Below, piece after piece: positions 16,559 through 24,748 of a stretch of 64,000 bases of DNA. Below the pieces are notes generated by a model. It saw nothing but the letters and a program-made list of their open reading frames with translations, was not told where the DNA came from and did not search any database. Each line of letters opens with the position of its first letter. Within the stretch, counting starts at the first letter, position 1. The position numbers were made by a program, and so were the translations under genes. The stretch is from Desulfotomaculum sp. (GTDB lineage: Bacteria; Bacillota; Desulfotomaculia; Desulfotomaculales; Desulfallaceae), in assembly GCA_016841675.1 (NCBI GenBank), contig JAENYQ010000001.1:25215-89214 (forward strand), in the 5' to 3' direction.

Positions 16559-16873
16559 ATGGAAGGCATTCTGCAGCTAAAGAAAGATTCCGGCGGATAC
16601 CGGCACTATATTCTGCTTCAAAATGGCAAGCACCATGACTTAAACTGCGGCAGCAGCCTGGAAGTGCAAATGGGCGAATGGGTTCCCGACGATGAGGGCG
16701 AAAGGATAAAGCCCAGCGGCTGGCTTCAGGGGCGCTACGAAGGGCACCTGAAGCCAACACCTGAAGTACCTGAGCCGCTGGCATACCTCTATATTGGTCA
16801 CATATATCCCGTGGGAACTCAACTGAGGTGTACGCTGTCATTGAGCGTTCGAGTCAGAAAACCGATGAAATAA
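16559..16873 (+). CDS. Small phage protein, DUF5348-like
   Basis: 104 aa from the ATG at 16559 (AAAAGGGG upstream). The beta-rich pattern YRHYILLQNGKHHDLNCGSSLEVQMGEWVP resembles the short DUF5348 domain seen in Gram-positive phages. The C-terminus has VRKPMK. Function unknown. Confidence 0.5.
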   Translation: MEGILQLKKDSGGYRHYILLQNGKHHDLNCGSSLEVQMGEWVPDDEGERIKPSGWLQGRYEGHLKPTPEVPEPLAYLYIGHIYPVGTQLRCTLSLSVRVRKPMK

Positions 16874-17001
16874 TCCACTCCGGCAGCCCAGCTGGAGAGT
16901 TAGCCGGGTGAGATAAAACAAAGGTGAGGTGAAAAATCACCGCCTTGAGCAGTATTACAGTTCCGGCTGGGGGTGCCTTTTTTAAAAAAGGAGGAACTAT
17001 T

Positions 17002-17592
17002 ATGGATGCATTAGCACGTTTGGATGATTACCTTACACAGGCTATGGATATGCCTGCGGAGACCATGCAGGCCGAGGACAAGCCCAAGTTCACAATAGAG
17101 ACCAAGGAGCAAGCTATTTGGGCGCTACGCAAAATTGCCGCTATCGAGAGGGCACGGAAGGAAGCCCAGGAGGCCGCACAGACGGAGATATTCCGCATTC
17201 AGGAGTGGATGACAGGCGAAGAGAAACGGGCTGACCAGGCCCGCGGGTACCTGGACTTCCTGTTGGAAGATTACCATCGTCGGCAGCTAAAAGAGAACCC
17301 GAAGCAAAAGACCATCAAACTACCGCATGGGGAGCTGCAGCTGAAGAAGCAACAACCGGAATTTTATCGAAATGAAAATGCCATCATCAACTGGGCTCGT
17401 AAAAACCGGCCGGAGTTAGTTATTCTCCCACGCTGGATAAGGCCAGATCCAAAGCTTGACTGGGCGGGGCTGAAAAAAGCGCTGAAGGTTGTGAACGGCA
17501 AAGCTGTGGACCCAGAGAACGGGGAATTTATACCGGGATTACAAGTGGTGGAGCGGCCACCGAAGTTCAACATCAAATTATCGGGGGTGTAA
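17002..17592 (+). CDS. gam: Host-nuclease inhibitor Gam-family protein
   Basis: 196 aa, Gam-like: helical N-terminus (EQAIWALRKIAAIERARKEAQEAAQTEIFRIQEWM), then YHRRQLKENPKQKTIKLPHGELQLKKQQPEF, and a C-terminal WIRPDPKLDWAGLKKALKV segment. Gam proteins bind double-stranded DNA ends and block host exonucleases such as RecBCD/AddAB. The ATG at 17002 follows AAAAAAGGAGG. It is followed by a putative recombination protein, as is usual. SbcCD in the flank and AddAB elsewhere would be natural targets. Confidence 0.82.
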   Translation: MDALARLDDYLTQAMDMPAETMQAEDKPKFTIETKEQAIWALRKIAAIERARKEAQEAAQTEIFRIQEWMTGEEKRADQARGYLDFLLEDYHRRQLKENPKQKTIKLPHGELQLKKQQPEFYRNENAIINWARKNRPELVILPRWIRPDPKLDWAGLKKALKVVNGKAVDPENGEFIPGLQVVERPPKFNIKLSGV

Positions 17593-17595
17593 AAC

Positions 17596-18576
17596 GTGGA
17601 ACAAGGGCAACAGCAAGCCTTAAGCATTATCGATTCGATTGACAACAACATGGTGCAGCGCACTATCCAAAAGATTCATGAGTTCCAGGCTATCGTGCAA
17701 AGTACGCTTAAGGCCGGACACGATTACGGCATTATCCCGGGAACTGATAAACCGTCTTTGCTTAAACCTGGCTCAGAAAAAATCAACATGATGATGGGTA
17801 TCACATCTGAATACAGCATCATGGACAAAGTAGAGGATTATGAAAAAGGCTTCTTTGCCTATAACGTAAAGTGCATCCTCAGTAAAAATGGCTACAAAAT
17901 AACTGAGGGTGTTGGCAACTGCAATTCCCGCGAAAAGAAATATGCTTCCCAGGACGCATATTCCATTACAAATACAATTCTAAAAATGGCTAAGAAAAGG
18001 GCCTACATCGACGCCACGCTTTCCGTGGCCAGCCTTTCCGATATTTTCACACAAGATATTGACGACCCGGATTTACGTATTCAATCCGGCAACGCTACCA
18101 ACCAGGCAAACCAGGGCAAGCCGGCCCATGAACAGGTGCTGACATTTGGTAAAAACAAGGGCAAGACCCTAGGCCAGGTTTTCAAAGAGGACCGCGGCTA
18201 CTTTGAATGGTTGCTTGAAAACAACGATAAGATGAAGCCGTTTTGTGAGGAGATACTCAAAACGGTCTCCGAGCATAACGCAAATAATGGCAACGGCAAT
18301 GGCCAATCAGATCAGACCAGAAAAGCTGACAGTGGAAGTGTCGGCACTGACGGTGCAAGTAACGGTAGCGACTTGAACTGGACCATGTTCTGGACTACGG
18401 CCAAGAAAAAATTCACTAACGATCAGATTCATGACGAGGCCAAGCGCTACTTCAATAAACCTAATCTAAAAAGCCTAAACGAAGCAATCAAAACCCAGAA
18501 CCAAATGGATACGTTCCTGGATTACCTGCGTTCACTTAATGACGTTCCGTTCCGGGAATCTGAAATACCGGCGTAA
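17596..18576 (+). CDS. Putative phage DNA-recombination protein with ExoX-like C-terminal motif
   Basis: 326 aa, GTG start 3 bp after gam. The N-terminal half (KIHEFQAIVQSTLKAGHDYGIIPGT..., then ITNTILKMAKKRAYIDATLSVASLSDIFTQDI) is a conserved phage domain found next to Gam and recombination genes. Residues near 180-215 (VLTFGKNKGKTLGQVFKEDRGYFEWLLENN) match the small exodeoxyribonuclease X C-terminal-like domain. A Gln/Asn/Gly/Ser-rich linker precedes a helical tail. A single-strand annealing or mediator role is inferred from position only. Confidence 0.55.
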   Translation: MEQGQQQALSIIDSIDNNMVQRTIQKIHEFQAIVQSTLKAGHDYGIIPGTDKPSLLKPGSEKINMMMGITSEYSIMDKVEDYEKGFFAYNVKCILSKNGYKITEGVGNCNSREKKYASQDAYSITNTILKMAKKRAYIDATLSVASLSDIFTQDIDDPDLRIQSGNATNQANQGKPAHEQVLTFGKNKGKTLGQVFKEDRGYFEWLLENNDKMKPFCEEILKTVSEHNANNGNGNGQSDQTRKADSGSVGTDGASNGSDLNWTMFWTTAKKKFTNDQIHDEAKRYFNKPNLKSLNEAIKTQNQMDTFLDYLRSLNDVPFRESEIPA

Positions 18577-18866
18577 TGGACAAGCAGGCACCGAGGGTTA
18601 ACCCCCAGGCGGCCGCCCGGATTCGGGTCAGGGAAGCTGAGGCCCTGGCCGTCGGGTGGACATTTGAACAGCTCTGGGAAAGCCGGTTCTGGAATATCAC
18701 CAATGGCCGGAACCGGCCCGGGTTGGCCGCCACAATGCGCCCTGGGGACAAGCTGGGCGAGATAACCGAAAACTACATTGAAATCATTCTTAAGTCCGGG
18801 GTGGTGCATCGGTTTTATCACCCGGACCGAATCCAACCGTGGGAGAAAGTTTCAGCGGGTGCCTAA
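18576..18866 (+). CDS. 96-aa hypothetical phage protein
   Basis: The ATG overlaps the preceding TAA (TAATG). The sequence includes NPQAAARIRVREAEALAVGWTFEQLW and HRFYHPDRIQPWEKV, a compact alpha/beta protein. Not recognised. Confidence 0.6.
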   Translation: MDKQAPRVNPQAAARIRVREAEALAVGWTFEQLWESRFWNITNGRNRPGLAATMRPGDKLGEITENYIEIILKSGVVHRFYHPDRIQPWEKVSAGA

Positions 18867-18910
18867 TCCGCAGGTGCCCGCTATTTTTACAACTACGGAG
18901 GCTGGAAAAT

Positions 18911-19078
18911 ATGGGCAGAAAAAATAAACGAGTACCAACAAGCGGTGAGCGAATCAAAACCGAGCAAGAAATGCGACAGGCGAAAAAGAAACTGCGCCAG
19001 TGGCAGGTAGATATAGGACATGTTAGGCAGGTGTTCGCTGGTTTTGCCAGTGGTCGGAAATTGAAAGGTGGATTCTGA
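18911..19078 (+). CDS. 55-aa basic hypothetical protein
   Basis: MGRKNKRVPTSGERIKTEQEMRQAKKKLRQWQVD... is highly basic and helical. ATG at 18911 with GGAGG upstream; the ORF-track start at 18839 is not supported. It overlaps the helicase start by TGATG, so it is coupled to it. Confidence 0.6.
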   Translation: MGRKNKRVPTSGERIKTEQEMRQAKKKLRQWQVDIGHVRQVFAGFASGRKLKGGF

Positions 19079-21018
19079 TGGATACTTTAAACCCCGCCCA
19101 GAGGGAGGCGGTTAACCATACAAGCGGACCTTGCTGCGTGCTGGCCGGTGCCGGCAGCGGTAAGACCCGCGTATTGACGCAACGCATAGGTCGGCTGTTT
19201 GACGAAGAGGACGTCCCGACCCGTAACATCCTGGCGGTGACATTCACCAAGAAGGCAGCCGGCGAGATGGCCGAACGGTTGGAACCAATCATTGGGGCAA
19301 GCGCACTGGAAGATCTGAACGTGGGCACGTTCCACAGCATCTGCTATAAGATCCTGCGGTACGATTGGAAAACCCAGAGGCAGGACCATTACGAACCTGC
19401 CGGCGATTGGTGGCAGAAGAAAACCGTCAGGGACATACTAGCTCCAAAGTCCAAACAGAACCCGGGCGGCATGAACTGGCAGTTTGATGTGGGTACAGCC
19501 CTGGCATTCATCGGCTGGCAAAAAAACAACCTGATTACACCCGCGGACAAGCTGGACCGGGTACCGGAAGAGCTGGAAGAAAATTATCGGGCGCTATACA
19601 AGGCTTATGAGGCCGCCAAAGAGCAGGAAAAGAAACTAGACTTTGACGATATGCTCCTTTGGTGCTGGCAGTTGCTGAAAAACAACGCCGGCCTCAGGGC
19701 CAAGTGGTCTAATCTATTCCGGTATATCCTGGTGGACGAGTTCCAAGACACCAACCACGCTCAACATGAGATTTTGAAGCTTTGGGCGCATCCGTTCAAT
19801 AACGTGTTTGTAGTCGGAGATGATTACCAGGCCATCTTTGGGTGGCGAGCTGCCCGAGTTGAATTCATAACTAAATTCGAGTCTCAGTGGCCCGGAGCGA
19901 AGGTGGTCCTGTTAGAGACCAATTACCGTTCCAGCTCTAACATCGTGAAATATAGCAATACTCTGATAAAGCATAACCGTAACCAGGTGGACAAGACTTG
20001 CCGGGCTCATCGGGAACCTATGGACGACCCCACCATGATGCATGCCGACGACGAGGACCAGGAAGCCGCCCAGGTGGTGGAGGAGATCCAGGCCTTGGTA
20101 CAGGGCGGGGAACGGAAGCACAAGGACTGCGCGGTACTTTACCGAGTCAACGCCCAAAGCAGGGCTATGGAAGATGCTCTCATCCACGCCAGTGTACCCT
20201 ATGTAATTCATGGCGCTACTGGGTTCTACCAGCGTAAAGAGGTCCGGGACATTATTGCTTACTTACGCATCCTGGAAGACCCTAACGATGCGGAGGCTAT
20301 CCGTCGGGTGCTAAACAGGCCCACCAGGTACCTGGGCAAGGTGTTCCTTAACCGGGCACAGGAGTTCGGATACCGGCACGGCTTTGCCCTTCTGGATGCC
20401 ATCAGGCTGTGTCCGGAAACAACTCAGTATCGGTACCGCGGCGTGCGTGACTTTTTGTACTGCATTGAGGCTCTTATGAGTGCAAAAGAGCATCTTAACC
20501 CCGCGCAGATGGTCGTTAAGGTGCGCGAAGTAACTCAGTATGACTCGTGGCTGGCCGAAGAAGAGGGTTCCGACGAGGGTGCCGACAACCCGCGAATTGA
20601 TAACCTGAACGCCCTGGCGGGTGCCGCCGGCAGGTTTGCCGCACTGCGCGATTTCCTGTTCTATGCTGAGCAGGCCGCAACCAGGTCCACCGACGCGGAG
20701 AACGGTGCCGACAAGGTGCAGCTAATGACCTTACACCGGGCCAAGGGGTTGGAGTTCCCTGTCGTGTTCATGGCCGGCATGAACCAGGGCCTGCTGCCGC
20801 ATCACCGGTCCGTACTGTATCGGGATGGGGTAGTGGTGCCCGAATCGGTGGAGGAGGAGCGCCGGCTATGTTATGTGGGCATGACCCGGGCGGAAGAACG
20901 ACTTTATATGAGTGCCACTGAGACGTACCAGGGCAAGCATGTGGAGCCAAGCATGTTCCTAGGCGAGATATGGCAGCGAGACACCGGTGTCCCCATGGCC
21001 GAGGCCTGCAATTTTTAG
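19078..21018 (+). CDS. UvrD/PcrA/Rep-family SF1 DNA helicase
   Basis: 646 aa. Q-motif and Walker A: LNPAQREAVNH...AGAGSGKT (23-30). Motif Ia TFTKKAAGEM, motif II VDEFQDTN, motif III FVVGDDYQAIFGWR, motif IV NYRSS, motif V LMTLHRAKGLEFPVVF and motif VI YVGMTRAEERL are all present. A 3'-5' helicase for phage replication or recombination. At 646 aa it is shorter than PcrA (~720), lacking the long C-terminal tail. Confidence 0.9.
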   Translation: MDTLNPAQREAVNHTSGPCCVLAGAGSGKTRVLTQRIGRLFDEEDVPTRNILAVTFTKKAAGEMAERLEPIIGASALEDLNVGTFHSICYKILRYDWKTQRQDHYEPAGDWWQKKTVRDILAPKSKQNPGGMNWQFDVGTALAFIGWQKNNLITPADKLDRVPEELEENYRALYKAYEAAKEQEKKLDFDDMLLWCWQLLKNNAGLRAKWSNLFRYILVDEFQDTNHAQHEILKLWAHPFNNVFVVGDDYQAIFGWRAARVEFITKFESQWPGAKVVLLETNYRSSSNIVKYSNTLIKHNRNQVDKTCRAHREPMDDPTMMHADDEDQEAAQVVEEIQALVQGGERKHKDCAVLYRVNAQSRAMEDALIHASVPYVIHGATGFYQRKEVRDIIAYLRILEDPNDAEAIRRVLNRPTRYLGKVFLNRAQEFGYRHGFALLDAIRLCPETTQYRYRGVRDFLYCIEALMSAKEHLNPAQMVVKVREVTQYDSWLAEEEGSDEGADNPRIDNLNALAGAAGRFAALRDFLFYAEQAATRSTDAENGADKVQLMTLHRAKGLEFPVVFMAGMNQGLLPHHRSVLYRDGVVVPESVEEERRLCYVGMTRAEERLYMSATETYQGKHVEPSMFLGEIWQRDTGVPMAEACNF

Positions 21019-21030
21019 GGGGTATTCCAG

Positions 21031-21513
21031 ATGAAAGTGATTAGCCTTTTGCAACCCTGGGCCATACTGGTGGCCCTTGATTTAAAGGGAATAGAGACAC
21101 GTTCCAGGGCTTCGAACCATCGCGGCCCGCTGGCCATCCATGCAAGCAAAGGTTTTCCTGTGTGGGCTAGGGAGCTCTGCGCACTGGAACCTTTTAAGAC
21201 GGCACTATTTGGCGAGAATGGCCGGTTTATTTCTTACCATGACTTGCCTTTGGGTGCAGTTCTTGCCACATGTCAGATGATGGAATGCTGCCTAATTAAA
21301 GAGGATGGGCTTTACAAGCTTTTCCCGGGCCAACCGCACCGAAAGCCTGAATATTACGGGCCTCTGCCCGGGGAGCCTGAGCGCAGTTTTGGAGACTATA
21401 CACCGGGGCGGTATGCCTATATTTGGGATGAACCGAAGCTGCTTCCGAAACCGGTACCTGCAAAAGGTATGTTAGGCCTGTGGGAATGGACGCCGCCTGA
21501 GGGGGTGCTGTAA
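21031..21513 (+). CDS. ASCH-domain protein
   Basis: MKVISLLQPWAILVALDLKGIETRS is the ASCH-domain opening (PUA-like beta barrel). LAIHASKG and FGDYTPGRYAYIWDEPKLLPKPVPAKGMLGLWEW complete the fold. ASCH proteins bind RNA or modified nucleotides, and phages often carry them. 160 aa; the ORF is followed by a 1-bp overlap with the next gene. Confidence 0.75.
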   Translation: MKVISLLQPWAILVALDLKGIETRSRASNHRGPLAIHASKGFPVWARELCALEPFKTALFGENGRFISYHDLPLGAVLATCQMMECCLIKEDGLYKLFPGQPHRKPEYYGPLPGEPERSFGDYTPGRYAYIWDEPKLLPKPVPAKGMLGLWEWTPPEGVL

Positions 21514-21914
21514 TGCGTGACCTGAGCAAGGACATGGAAATATGCAAAGCGGCAACGCCGGGACCTATGGTAGTGGTAGCGGAGGTTAGACCAAGTGGCC
21601 CCATGGCTGTGCCCAGCGTGCAATTTTATGCTGTGGAGAGCAAGTCGGTTATAGAGCGGTATGGCAGCTTGGCCGGGAAGAACAAAATAGTGGTCGACTT
21701 AATCACCGACCACGCTGATGCTATATTCTTTGCCGAAGCCCACGAAGGCTGGCCAGAAACAATACGCCGGTGCCTTGCGGCAGATGCCGAGGTACAACGC
21801 CTTCGGGGTATCATTGAGCACTCCTGGCAGGATTTAACCCTTGCCGGTACTGATTCAGCTTATTTAGAAGAAGCCCGGGAGCGCCTTGGCGCAGAGGTTA
21901 GGGGTGGGACCTGA
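21513..21914 (+). CDS. Ea22-like early phage protein
   Basis: MRDLSKDMEICKAATPGPM... followed by ITDHADAIFFAEAHEGWPETIRRCLAADAEVQRLR. The ATPGP-x(n)-DA-FFAEA-E--PE---R pattern is typical of the Ead/Ea22-like early genes of many phages; function unknown. Starts in the stop of the ASCH gene and overlaps the next start (TGATG). Confidence 0.55.
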   Translation: MRDLSKDMEICKAATPGPMVVVAEVRPSGPMAVPSVQFYAVESKSVIERYGSLAGKNKIVVDLITDHADAIFFAEAHEGWPETIRRCLAADAEVQRLRGIIEHSWQDLTLAGTDSAYLEEARERLGAEVRGGT

Positions 21915-22063
21915 TGCAGAAACGTATATGCCCAGGATGTGGCACCACTAGGCACAGTGCCGATGGTAGCAAGCCTTGGGTATGTGACCAATGCGGTAGC
22001 ACAATACCAGTACCGGAGGTGGGGGCCAGTGAAAGCGATATGGCAGCTGCGTCTGAAGATTGA
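21914..22063 (+). CDS. 49-aa zinc-ribbon protein
   Basis: MQKRICPGCGTTRHSADGSKPWVCDQCGSTIPVPEVG has CPGC and CDQC pairs. Its ATG overlaps the preceding TGA (TGATG). It is absent from the ORF track because of its length. Confidence 0.55.
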   Translation: MQKRICPGCGTTRHSADGSKPWVCDQCGSTIPVPEVGASESDMAAASED

Positions 22064-22187
22064 GCGGGCCAGGCGGCGGATGTACCAGGCCCAAGGCGAG
22101 GAACTGCTGAAGCGGTCCCAGGAACTGGACAAGCTGATCGTGCAGTACATGAAGGCGGTGGCCAATGATGTTTCACAGGCAGTTTAA
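22029..22187 (+). CDS. Spo0E-like aspartyl-phosphate phosphatase
   Basis: 52 aa from the GTG at 22029 (GGAGGTG upstream). MKAIWQLRLKIERARRRMYQAQGEELLKRSQELDKLIVQYMKA has the two-helix hairpin and the SQELDKL motif (30-36) that define the Spo0E family, whose members remove phosphate from Spo0A~P and delay sporulation. It overlaps the zinc-ribbon gene by 35 bp in another frame and lies in the early operon. A second family member sits at 53588-53737. Confidence 0.75.
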   Translation: MKAIWQLRLKIERARRRMYQAQGEELLKRSQELDKLIVQYMKAVANDVSQAV

Positions 22188-22269
22188 ACCAGTCAGGCTC
22201 AATGAAAAGGTGCCCTGGTGGGTGTACGTGGCATTATTGTTTATCGGGTTGGCAGGAGGGCGATTATGA
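22165..22269 (+). CDS. Single-pass small membrane protein
   Basis: About 34 aa with a basic, amphipathic N-terminus (HRQFKPVRLNEKVPWW) and one membrane helix (VYVALLFIGLAGG). It overlaps the Spo0E-like end and the next gene's ATG (ATGA). Support is overlap plus membrane composition; role unknown. Confidence 0.4.
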   Translation: MMFHRQFKPVRLNEKVPWWVYVALLFIGLAGGRL

Positions 22270-22466
22270 GATATCAGCAGGTAATGGGGGTACGGCGGGG
22301 TATCCGCCGGCCCTCCTTGGCCAGGCGCGCTGCCCGGGCGGTGGATGTGGCCATCACCCGGGTGCAGGAGTGGATGGAAGGTGAGGACAAACCCGGAGCC
22401 CTAGTGACCGGGTATGGTGTGTGTGGGATTGTAGTGTTGTATTTGATTATTCAGATACTGAGGTGA
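22266..22466 (+). CDS. 66-aa basic protein with C-terminal membrane helix
   Basis: MRYQQVMGVRRGIRRPSLARRAARAVDVAITRVQEWMEGE... then GYGVCGIVVLYLIIQILR, a tail-anchored layout. AGGAGG precedes the ATG. Function unknown. Confidence 0.5.
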   Translation: MRYQQVMGVRRGIRRPSLARRAARAVDVAITRVQEWMEGEDKPGALVTGYGVCGIVVLYLIIQILR

Positions 22467-22471
22467 ATTAA

Positions 22472-22735
22472 GTGAGAAATACTTTAGGTGACTTAAATAA
22501 TCATTTATTCGCCCAGTTGGAGCGCCTGAGCGAAGAGGGCCTTAAGGGCGAAGAACTGAAGGAAGAAATGTCGAGAGCCAAAGCAGTTACGGGCCTGGCA
22601 TCGCAAATTATAGCCAATGGCACACTGGTGCTGAAGGCGAAAACGCTTCAGCTTGAGTATGGCGCCGACGACGATGATAGTGATACAGGGAAGAAAATAC
22701 CTAAAATTCTCAAGGCTCAATTTTTGAAGGAGTAG
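22472..22735 (+). CDS. 87-aa conserved phage hypothetical protein
   Basis: GTG start. MRNTLGDLNNHLFAQLERLSEEGLKGEELKEEMSRAKAVTGLASQIIANGTLVLKAKTL is helical, with a DDDDSDTG acidic linker and a PKILKAQF tail. I recognise the text type from clostridial prophages, but no function is known. Confidence 0.65.
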   Translation: MRNTLGDLNNHLFAQLERLSEEGLKGEELKEEMSRAKAVTGLASQIIANGTLVLKAKTLQLEYGADDDDSDTGKKIPKILKAQFLKE

Positions 22736-22742
22736 TACGGAT

Positions 22743-23381
22743 ATGGGTTTTGAAGTGTATCATCCTCGGACGCAACGTCAGCCGCAACATCAGAAGCAGC
22801 ATAAGTATACTCCGGACCAAGCCGCTTTTCTTGTCGAAAATGCCAATGGTCGGGGTACGCAGGAGCTTACAAACCTGTTTAACGCTCATTTTGGGTTAAG
22901 CTTAGCTGCTGGGAAAATAAAGGCTTATAAGAATAACCACAAATTAAGTAGCGGTTTGAACGGCAGATTTCAATCAGGGCACGTGCCTTTCAATAAAGGC
23001 AGAAAGGGCATCGACGGTTGGGAGCCTACTCAGTTTAAAAAAGGCCACAAGCCACATAATTATAAACCTGTTGGTACTGAAAGAGTAAACGGTGATGATT
23101 ATGTGGACATAAAGATCGCGGACCCTAACAAATGGAAAGGTAAGCACATCTTAGTTTGGGAAGAGCATAACGGTCCCGTGCCCAAAGGACATGTAATTAT
23201 TTTTGGAGACGGAAATCGGCGCAACTTTGAACCGGATAACCTCATCCTCGTTTCCCGGAAGCAGTTGGTAATAATGAACAAAAAAAATCTAATTAAAAAT
23301 GATGCCGAGTTGACAAAAACAGGAATTATTATAGCAGATATTTATCAAAAAATAGGTAAACGGAAAAAGACTAAGGCTTAA
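22743..23381 (+). CDS. HNH endonuclease (free-standing, homing type)
   Basis: 212 aa. C-terminal HNH core: KHILVWEEHNGPVPKGHVIIFGDGNRRNFEPDNLILVSRKQ, matching the HNH-3 pattern. The N-terminal region (YTPDQAAFLVENANGRGTQELTNLFNAHFGLSLAAGKIKAYKNNHKL) is a DNA-binding HTH-like segment. It is likely a selfish insertion between early genes; AT content is slightly higher than its neighbours. Confidence 0.8.
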   Translation: MGFEVYHPRTQRQPQHQKQHKYTPDQAAFLVENANGRGTQELTNLFNAHFGLSLAAGKIKAYKNNHKLSSGLNGRFQSGHVPFNKGRKGIDGWEPTQFKKGHKPHNYKPVGTERVNGDDYVDIKIADPNKWKGKHILVWEEHNGPVPKGHVIIFGDGNRRNFEPDNLILVSRKQLVIMNKKNLIKNDAELTKTGIIIADIYQKIGKRKKTKA

Positions 23382-23445
23382 TGCATATTCCAACTAGTAG
23401 CTAAATTATATACAGCTTTACGCTGCAGAAAGTGAGGTGGTTCTT

Positions 23446-23694
23446 GTGAATGTAATCGAAGGCAAACACCTGGGGCCATGGAGTTTATATCCCCCACCGG
23501 CGGGGACTTGTCCGGAATGCGCAGTTGCCCATGGGCCTGAACTGCCGCATAACCAGCAAAGCTTGTTCTATCAGTATAAGTTCTATAACGATAATGGCCG
23601 CTGGCCAACCTGGGAAGAAGCTATGGCCCATTGTTCGGAAGATATGAAACAGTTCTGGCGCACTGAACTGCGGAAGCGCGGAGTCGATATATAA
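23446..23694 (+). CDS. 82-aa conserved phage protein with CxxC
   Basis: GTG at 23446 with GTGAGGTGG upstream. LYPPPAGTCPECAVAHGPELPHNQQSLFYQYKFYNDNGRWPTWEEAMAHC is well conserved in Gram-positive phages but uncharacterised. It precedes the replication initiator and the first iteron cluster. Confidence 0.65.
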   Translation: MNVIEGKHLGPWSLYPPPAGTCPECAVAHGPELPHNQQSLFYQYKFYNDNGRWPTWEEAMAHCSEDMKQFWRTELRKRGVDI

Positions 23695-23698
23695 AATA

Positions 23699-23752
23699 GT
23701 CACGCCTTTGTCACGCATAATTCACGCTCAGGGGGTTAGGGAATGTCACGCC
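23699..23752 (+). repeat. Iteron cluster 1 upstream of the initiator gene
   Basis: Octamers of the form (g/t)tcacgcN start at 23699, 23710 and 23721, exactly 11 bp apart, with a fourth at 23745 over the initiator start codon. The same octamer recurs with identical 11-bp spacing inside the gene. Confidence 0.75.
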
Positions 23753-24546
23753 GAAAGCCATGGTTTAGGTTGTACTCGGAAATAAAACAGGACCGAAAAC
23801 TGCGCCGATGCACCGGTGAAGAACGATGGTGCTGGATAGTAATTATGTGCATTGCGTCCGAGTCGCCGGAGCGGGGATACCTCTATATAACCGATGGTGT
23901 ACCATGCAATTTTGAGGACATTGCCGACGAGGCGGCATTGCCGGTTGAGGTCGTGGAAGCCGCTATTTTCAAGTTCTCAGGCATGAATATGATGCACCAG
24001 GAAGACGGCGTTTGGGTAGTTTCAAAATTCCTTGACCGCCAATATGACAAACCCTCTGACCGCCCTGAAAACACCAGTAAAAGGAAACAAAAGTCACGCG
24101 ATAGTCACGCCGATGTCACGACCCATATAACAGACAAACAGACTAACAGAATACAGAGTACAGATAAAGATAGTAGTTGTCTTACGACAACTACAGCGCA
24201 ATGCGCTGCCGTAGTTGTGGATAACCCTGTTGATGAAAAGGGAAAACCAACCAACCAGGAACTGATAGCCGAGCTAACCAATGGATACCGCTCTGTGATT
24301 AACGAATCAAAGCATGCCGATGGTGATTATGCCTTTGTCGGTGCCTTGTATAACCAGCATGGATATGACCAGGTTTTGACGGCTATTAACAAATTAGAGT
24401 TGGCTGCGGCTACCCAAGACTTGAAAAAGCCGTTGCTATACCTCCAGGGTATTTTGGATAAACAGGGAACAAAGCGGGACCCACCAGCACGTAGTAGGTC
24501 CAGTCCGGAAAAAAAGAAACTGGTGCAGTCCCTGTATATGAGCTGA
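23743..24546 (+). CDS. Phage replication initiator (replisome organizer N-terminal domain)
   Basis: 267 aa. The N-terminal ~115 residues (PWFRLYSEIKQDRKLRRCTGEERWCWIVIMCIASESPERG...DIADEAALPVEVVEAAI) are a winged-helix replisome-organizer domain that binds origin iterons. A low-complexity linker (TSKRKQKSRDSHADVTTHITDKQTNR) is encoded by DNA holding the second iteron cluster. The C-terminal region probably contacts the helicase loader or host DnaC/DnaD machinery. No separate helicase loader was recognised downstream. Confidence 0.8.
   Translation: MSRRKPWFRLYSEIKQDRKLRRCTGEERWCWIVIMCIASESPERGYLYITDGVPCNFEDIADEAALPVEVVEAAIFKFSGMNMMHQEDGVWVVSKFLDRQYDKPSDRPENTSKRKQKSRDSHADVTTHITDKQTNRIQSTDKDSSCLTTTTAQCAAVVVDNPVDEKGKPTNQELIAELTNGYRSVINESKHADGDYAFVGALYNQHGYDQVLTAINKLELAAATQDLKKPLLYLQGILDKQGTKRDPPARSRSSPEKKKLVQSLYMS
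24093..24224 (+). other. Probable phage replication origin inside the initiator gene
   Basis: Three gtcacg iterons start at 24093, 24104 and 24115 (11-bp period). They are followed by an A-rich stretch, a perfect 9-bp inverted repeat GTAGTTGTC/GACAACTAC (24173-24181, 24186-24194), GCGC-AAT-GCGC, and TGTGGATAA (24216-24224), a consensus DnaA box on the reverse strand. The layout (iterons, AT-rich tract, inside the initiator linker) parallels the lambda origin in gene O. Confidence 0.75.
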
Positions 24547-24580
24547 GGGCAACAACCTCATGAACTGGAGGTGATGACAA

Positions 24581-24748
24581 TTGGACAGAGACTATTTAAT
24601 CCCCCAAACCTGCCGAGAATGCCTAAGCTGTTGGCGGCACTACAAAGGCTCATGTAGCGGGCTACTGGTATTTACGCGCGAAGGCTGCATGTCGGCAATG
24701 TTGAGTCCTGCGGGGCTATGGAAAAGGGGTGTGATTGATGCTGGATAA
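24581..24748 (+). CDS. 55-aa cysteine-rich protein
   Basis: TTG start after GGAGGTGATGACAA. MDRDYLIPQTCRECLSCWRHYKGSCSG...EGCMSAM has five cysteines, a probable metal-binding knuckle. It is too short for the ORF track and overlaps the next gene by 11 bp. Confidence 0.5.
   Translation: MDRDYLIPQTCRECLSCWRHYKGSCSGLLVFTREGCMSAMLSPAGLWKRGVIDAG

Noticed and set aside
16976-16991. Palindrome CCTTTTTTAAAAAAGG overlapping the Gam RBS
   Set aside because: No loop, so it cannot form a stable RNA hairpin; probably chance A/T runs.
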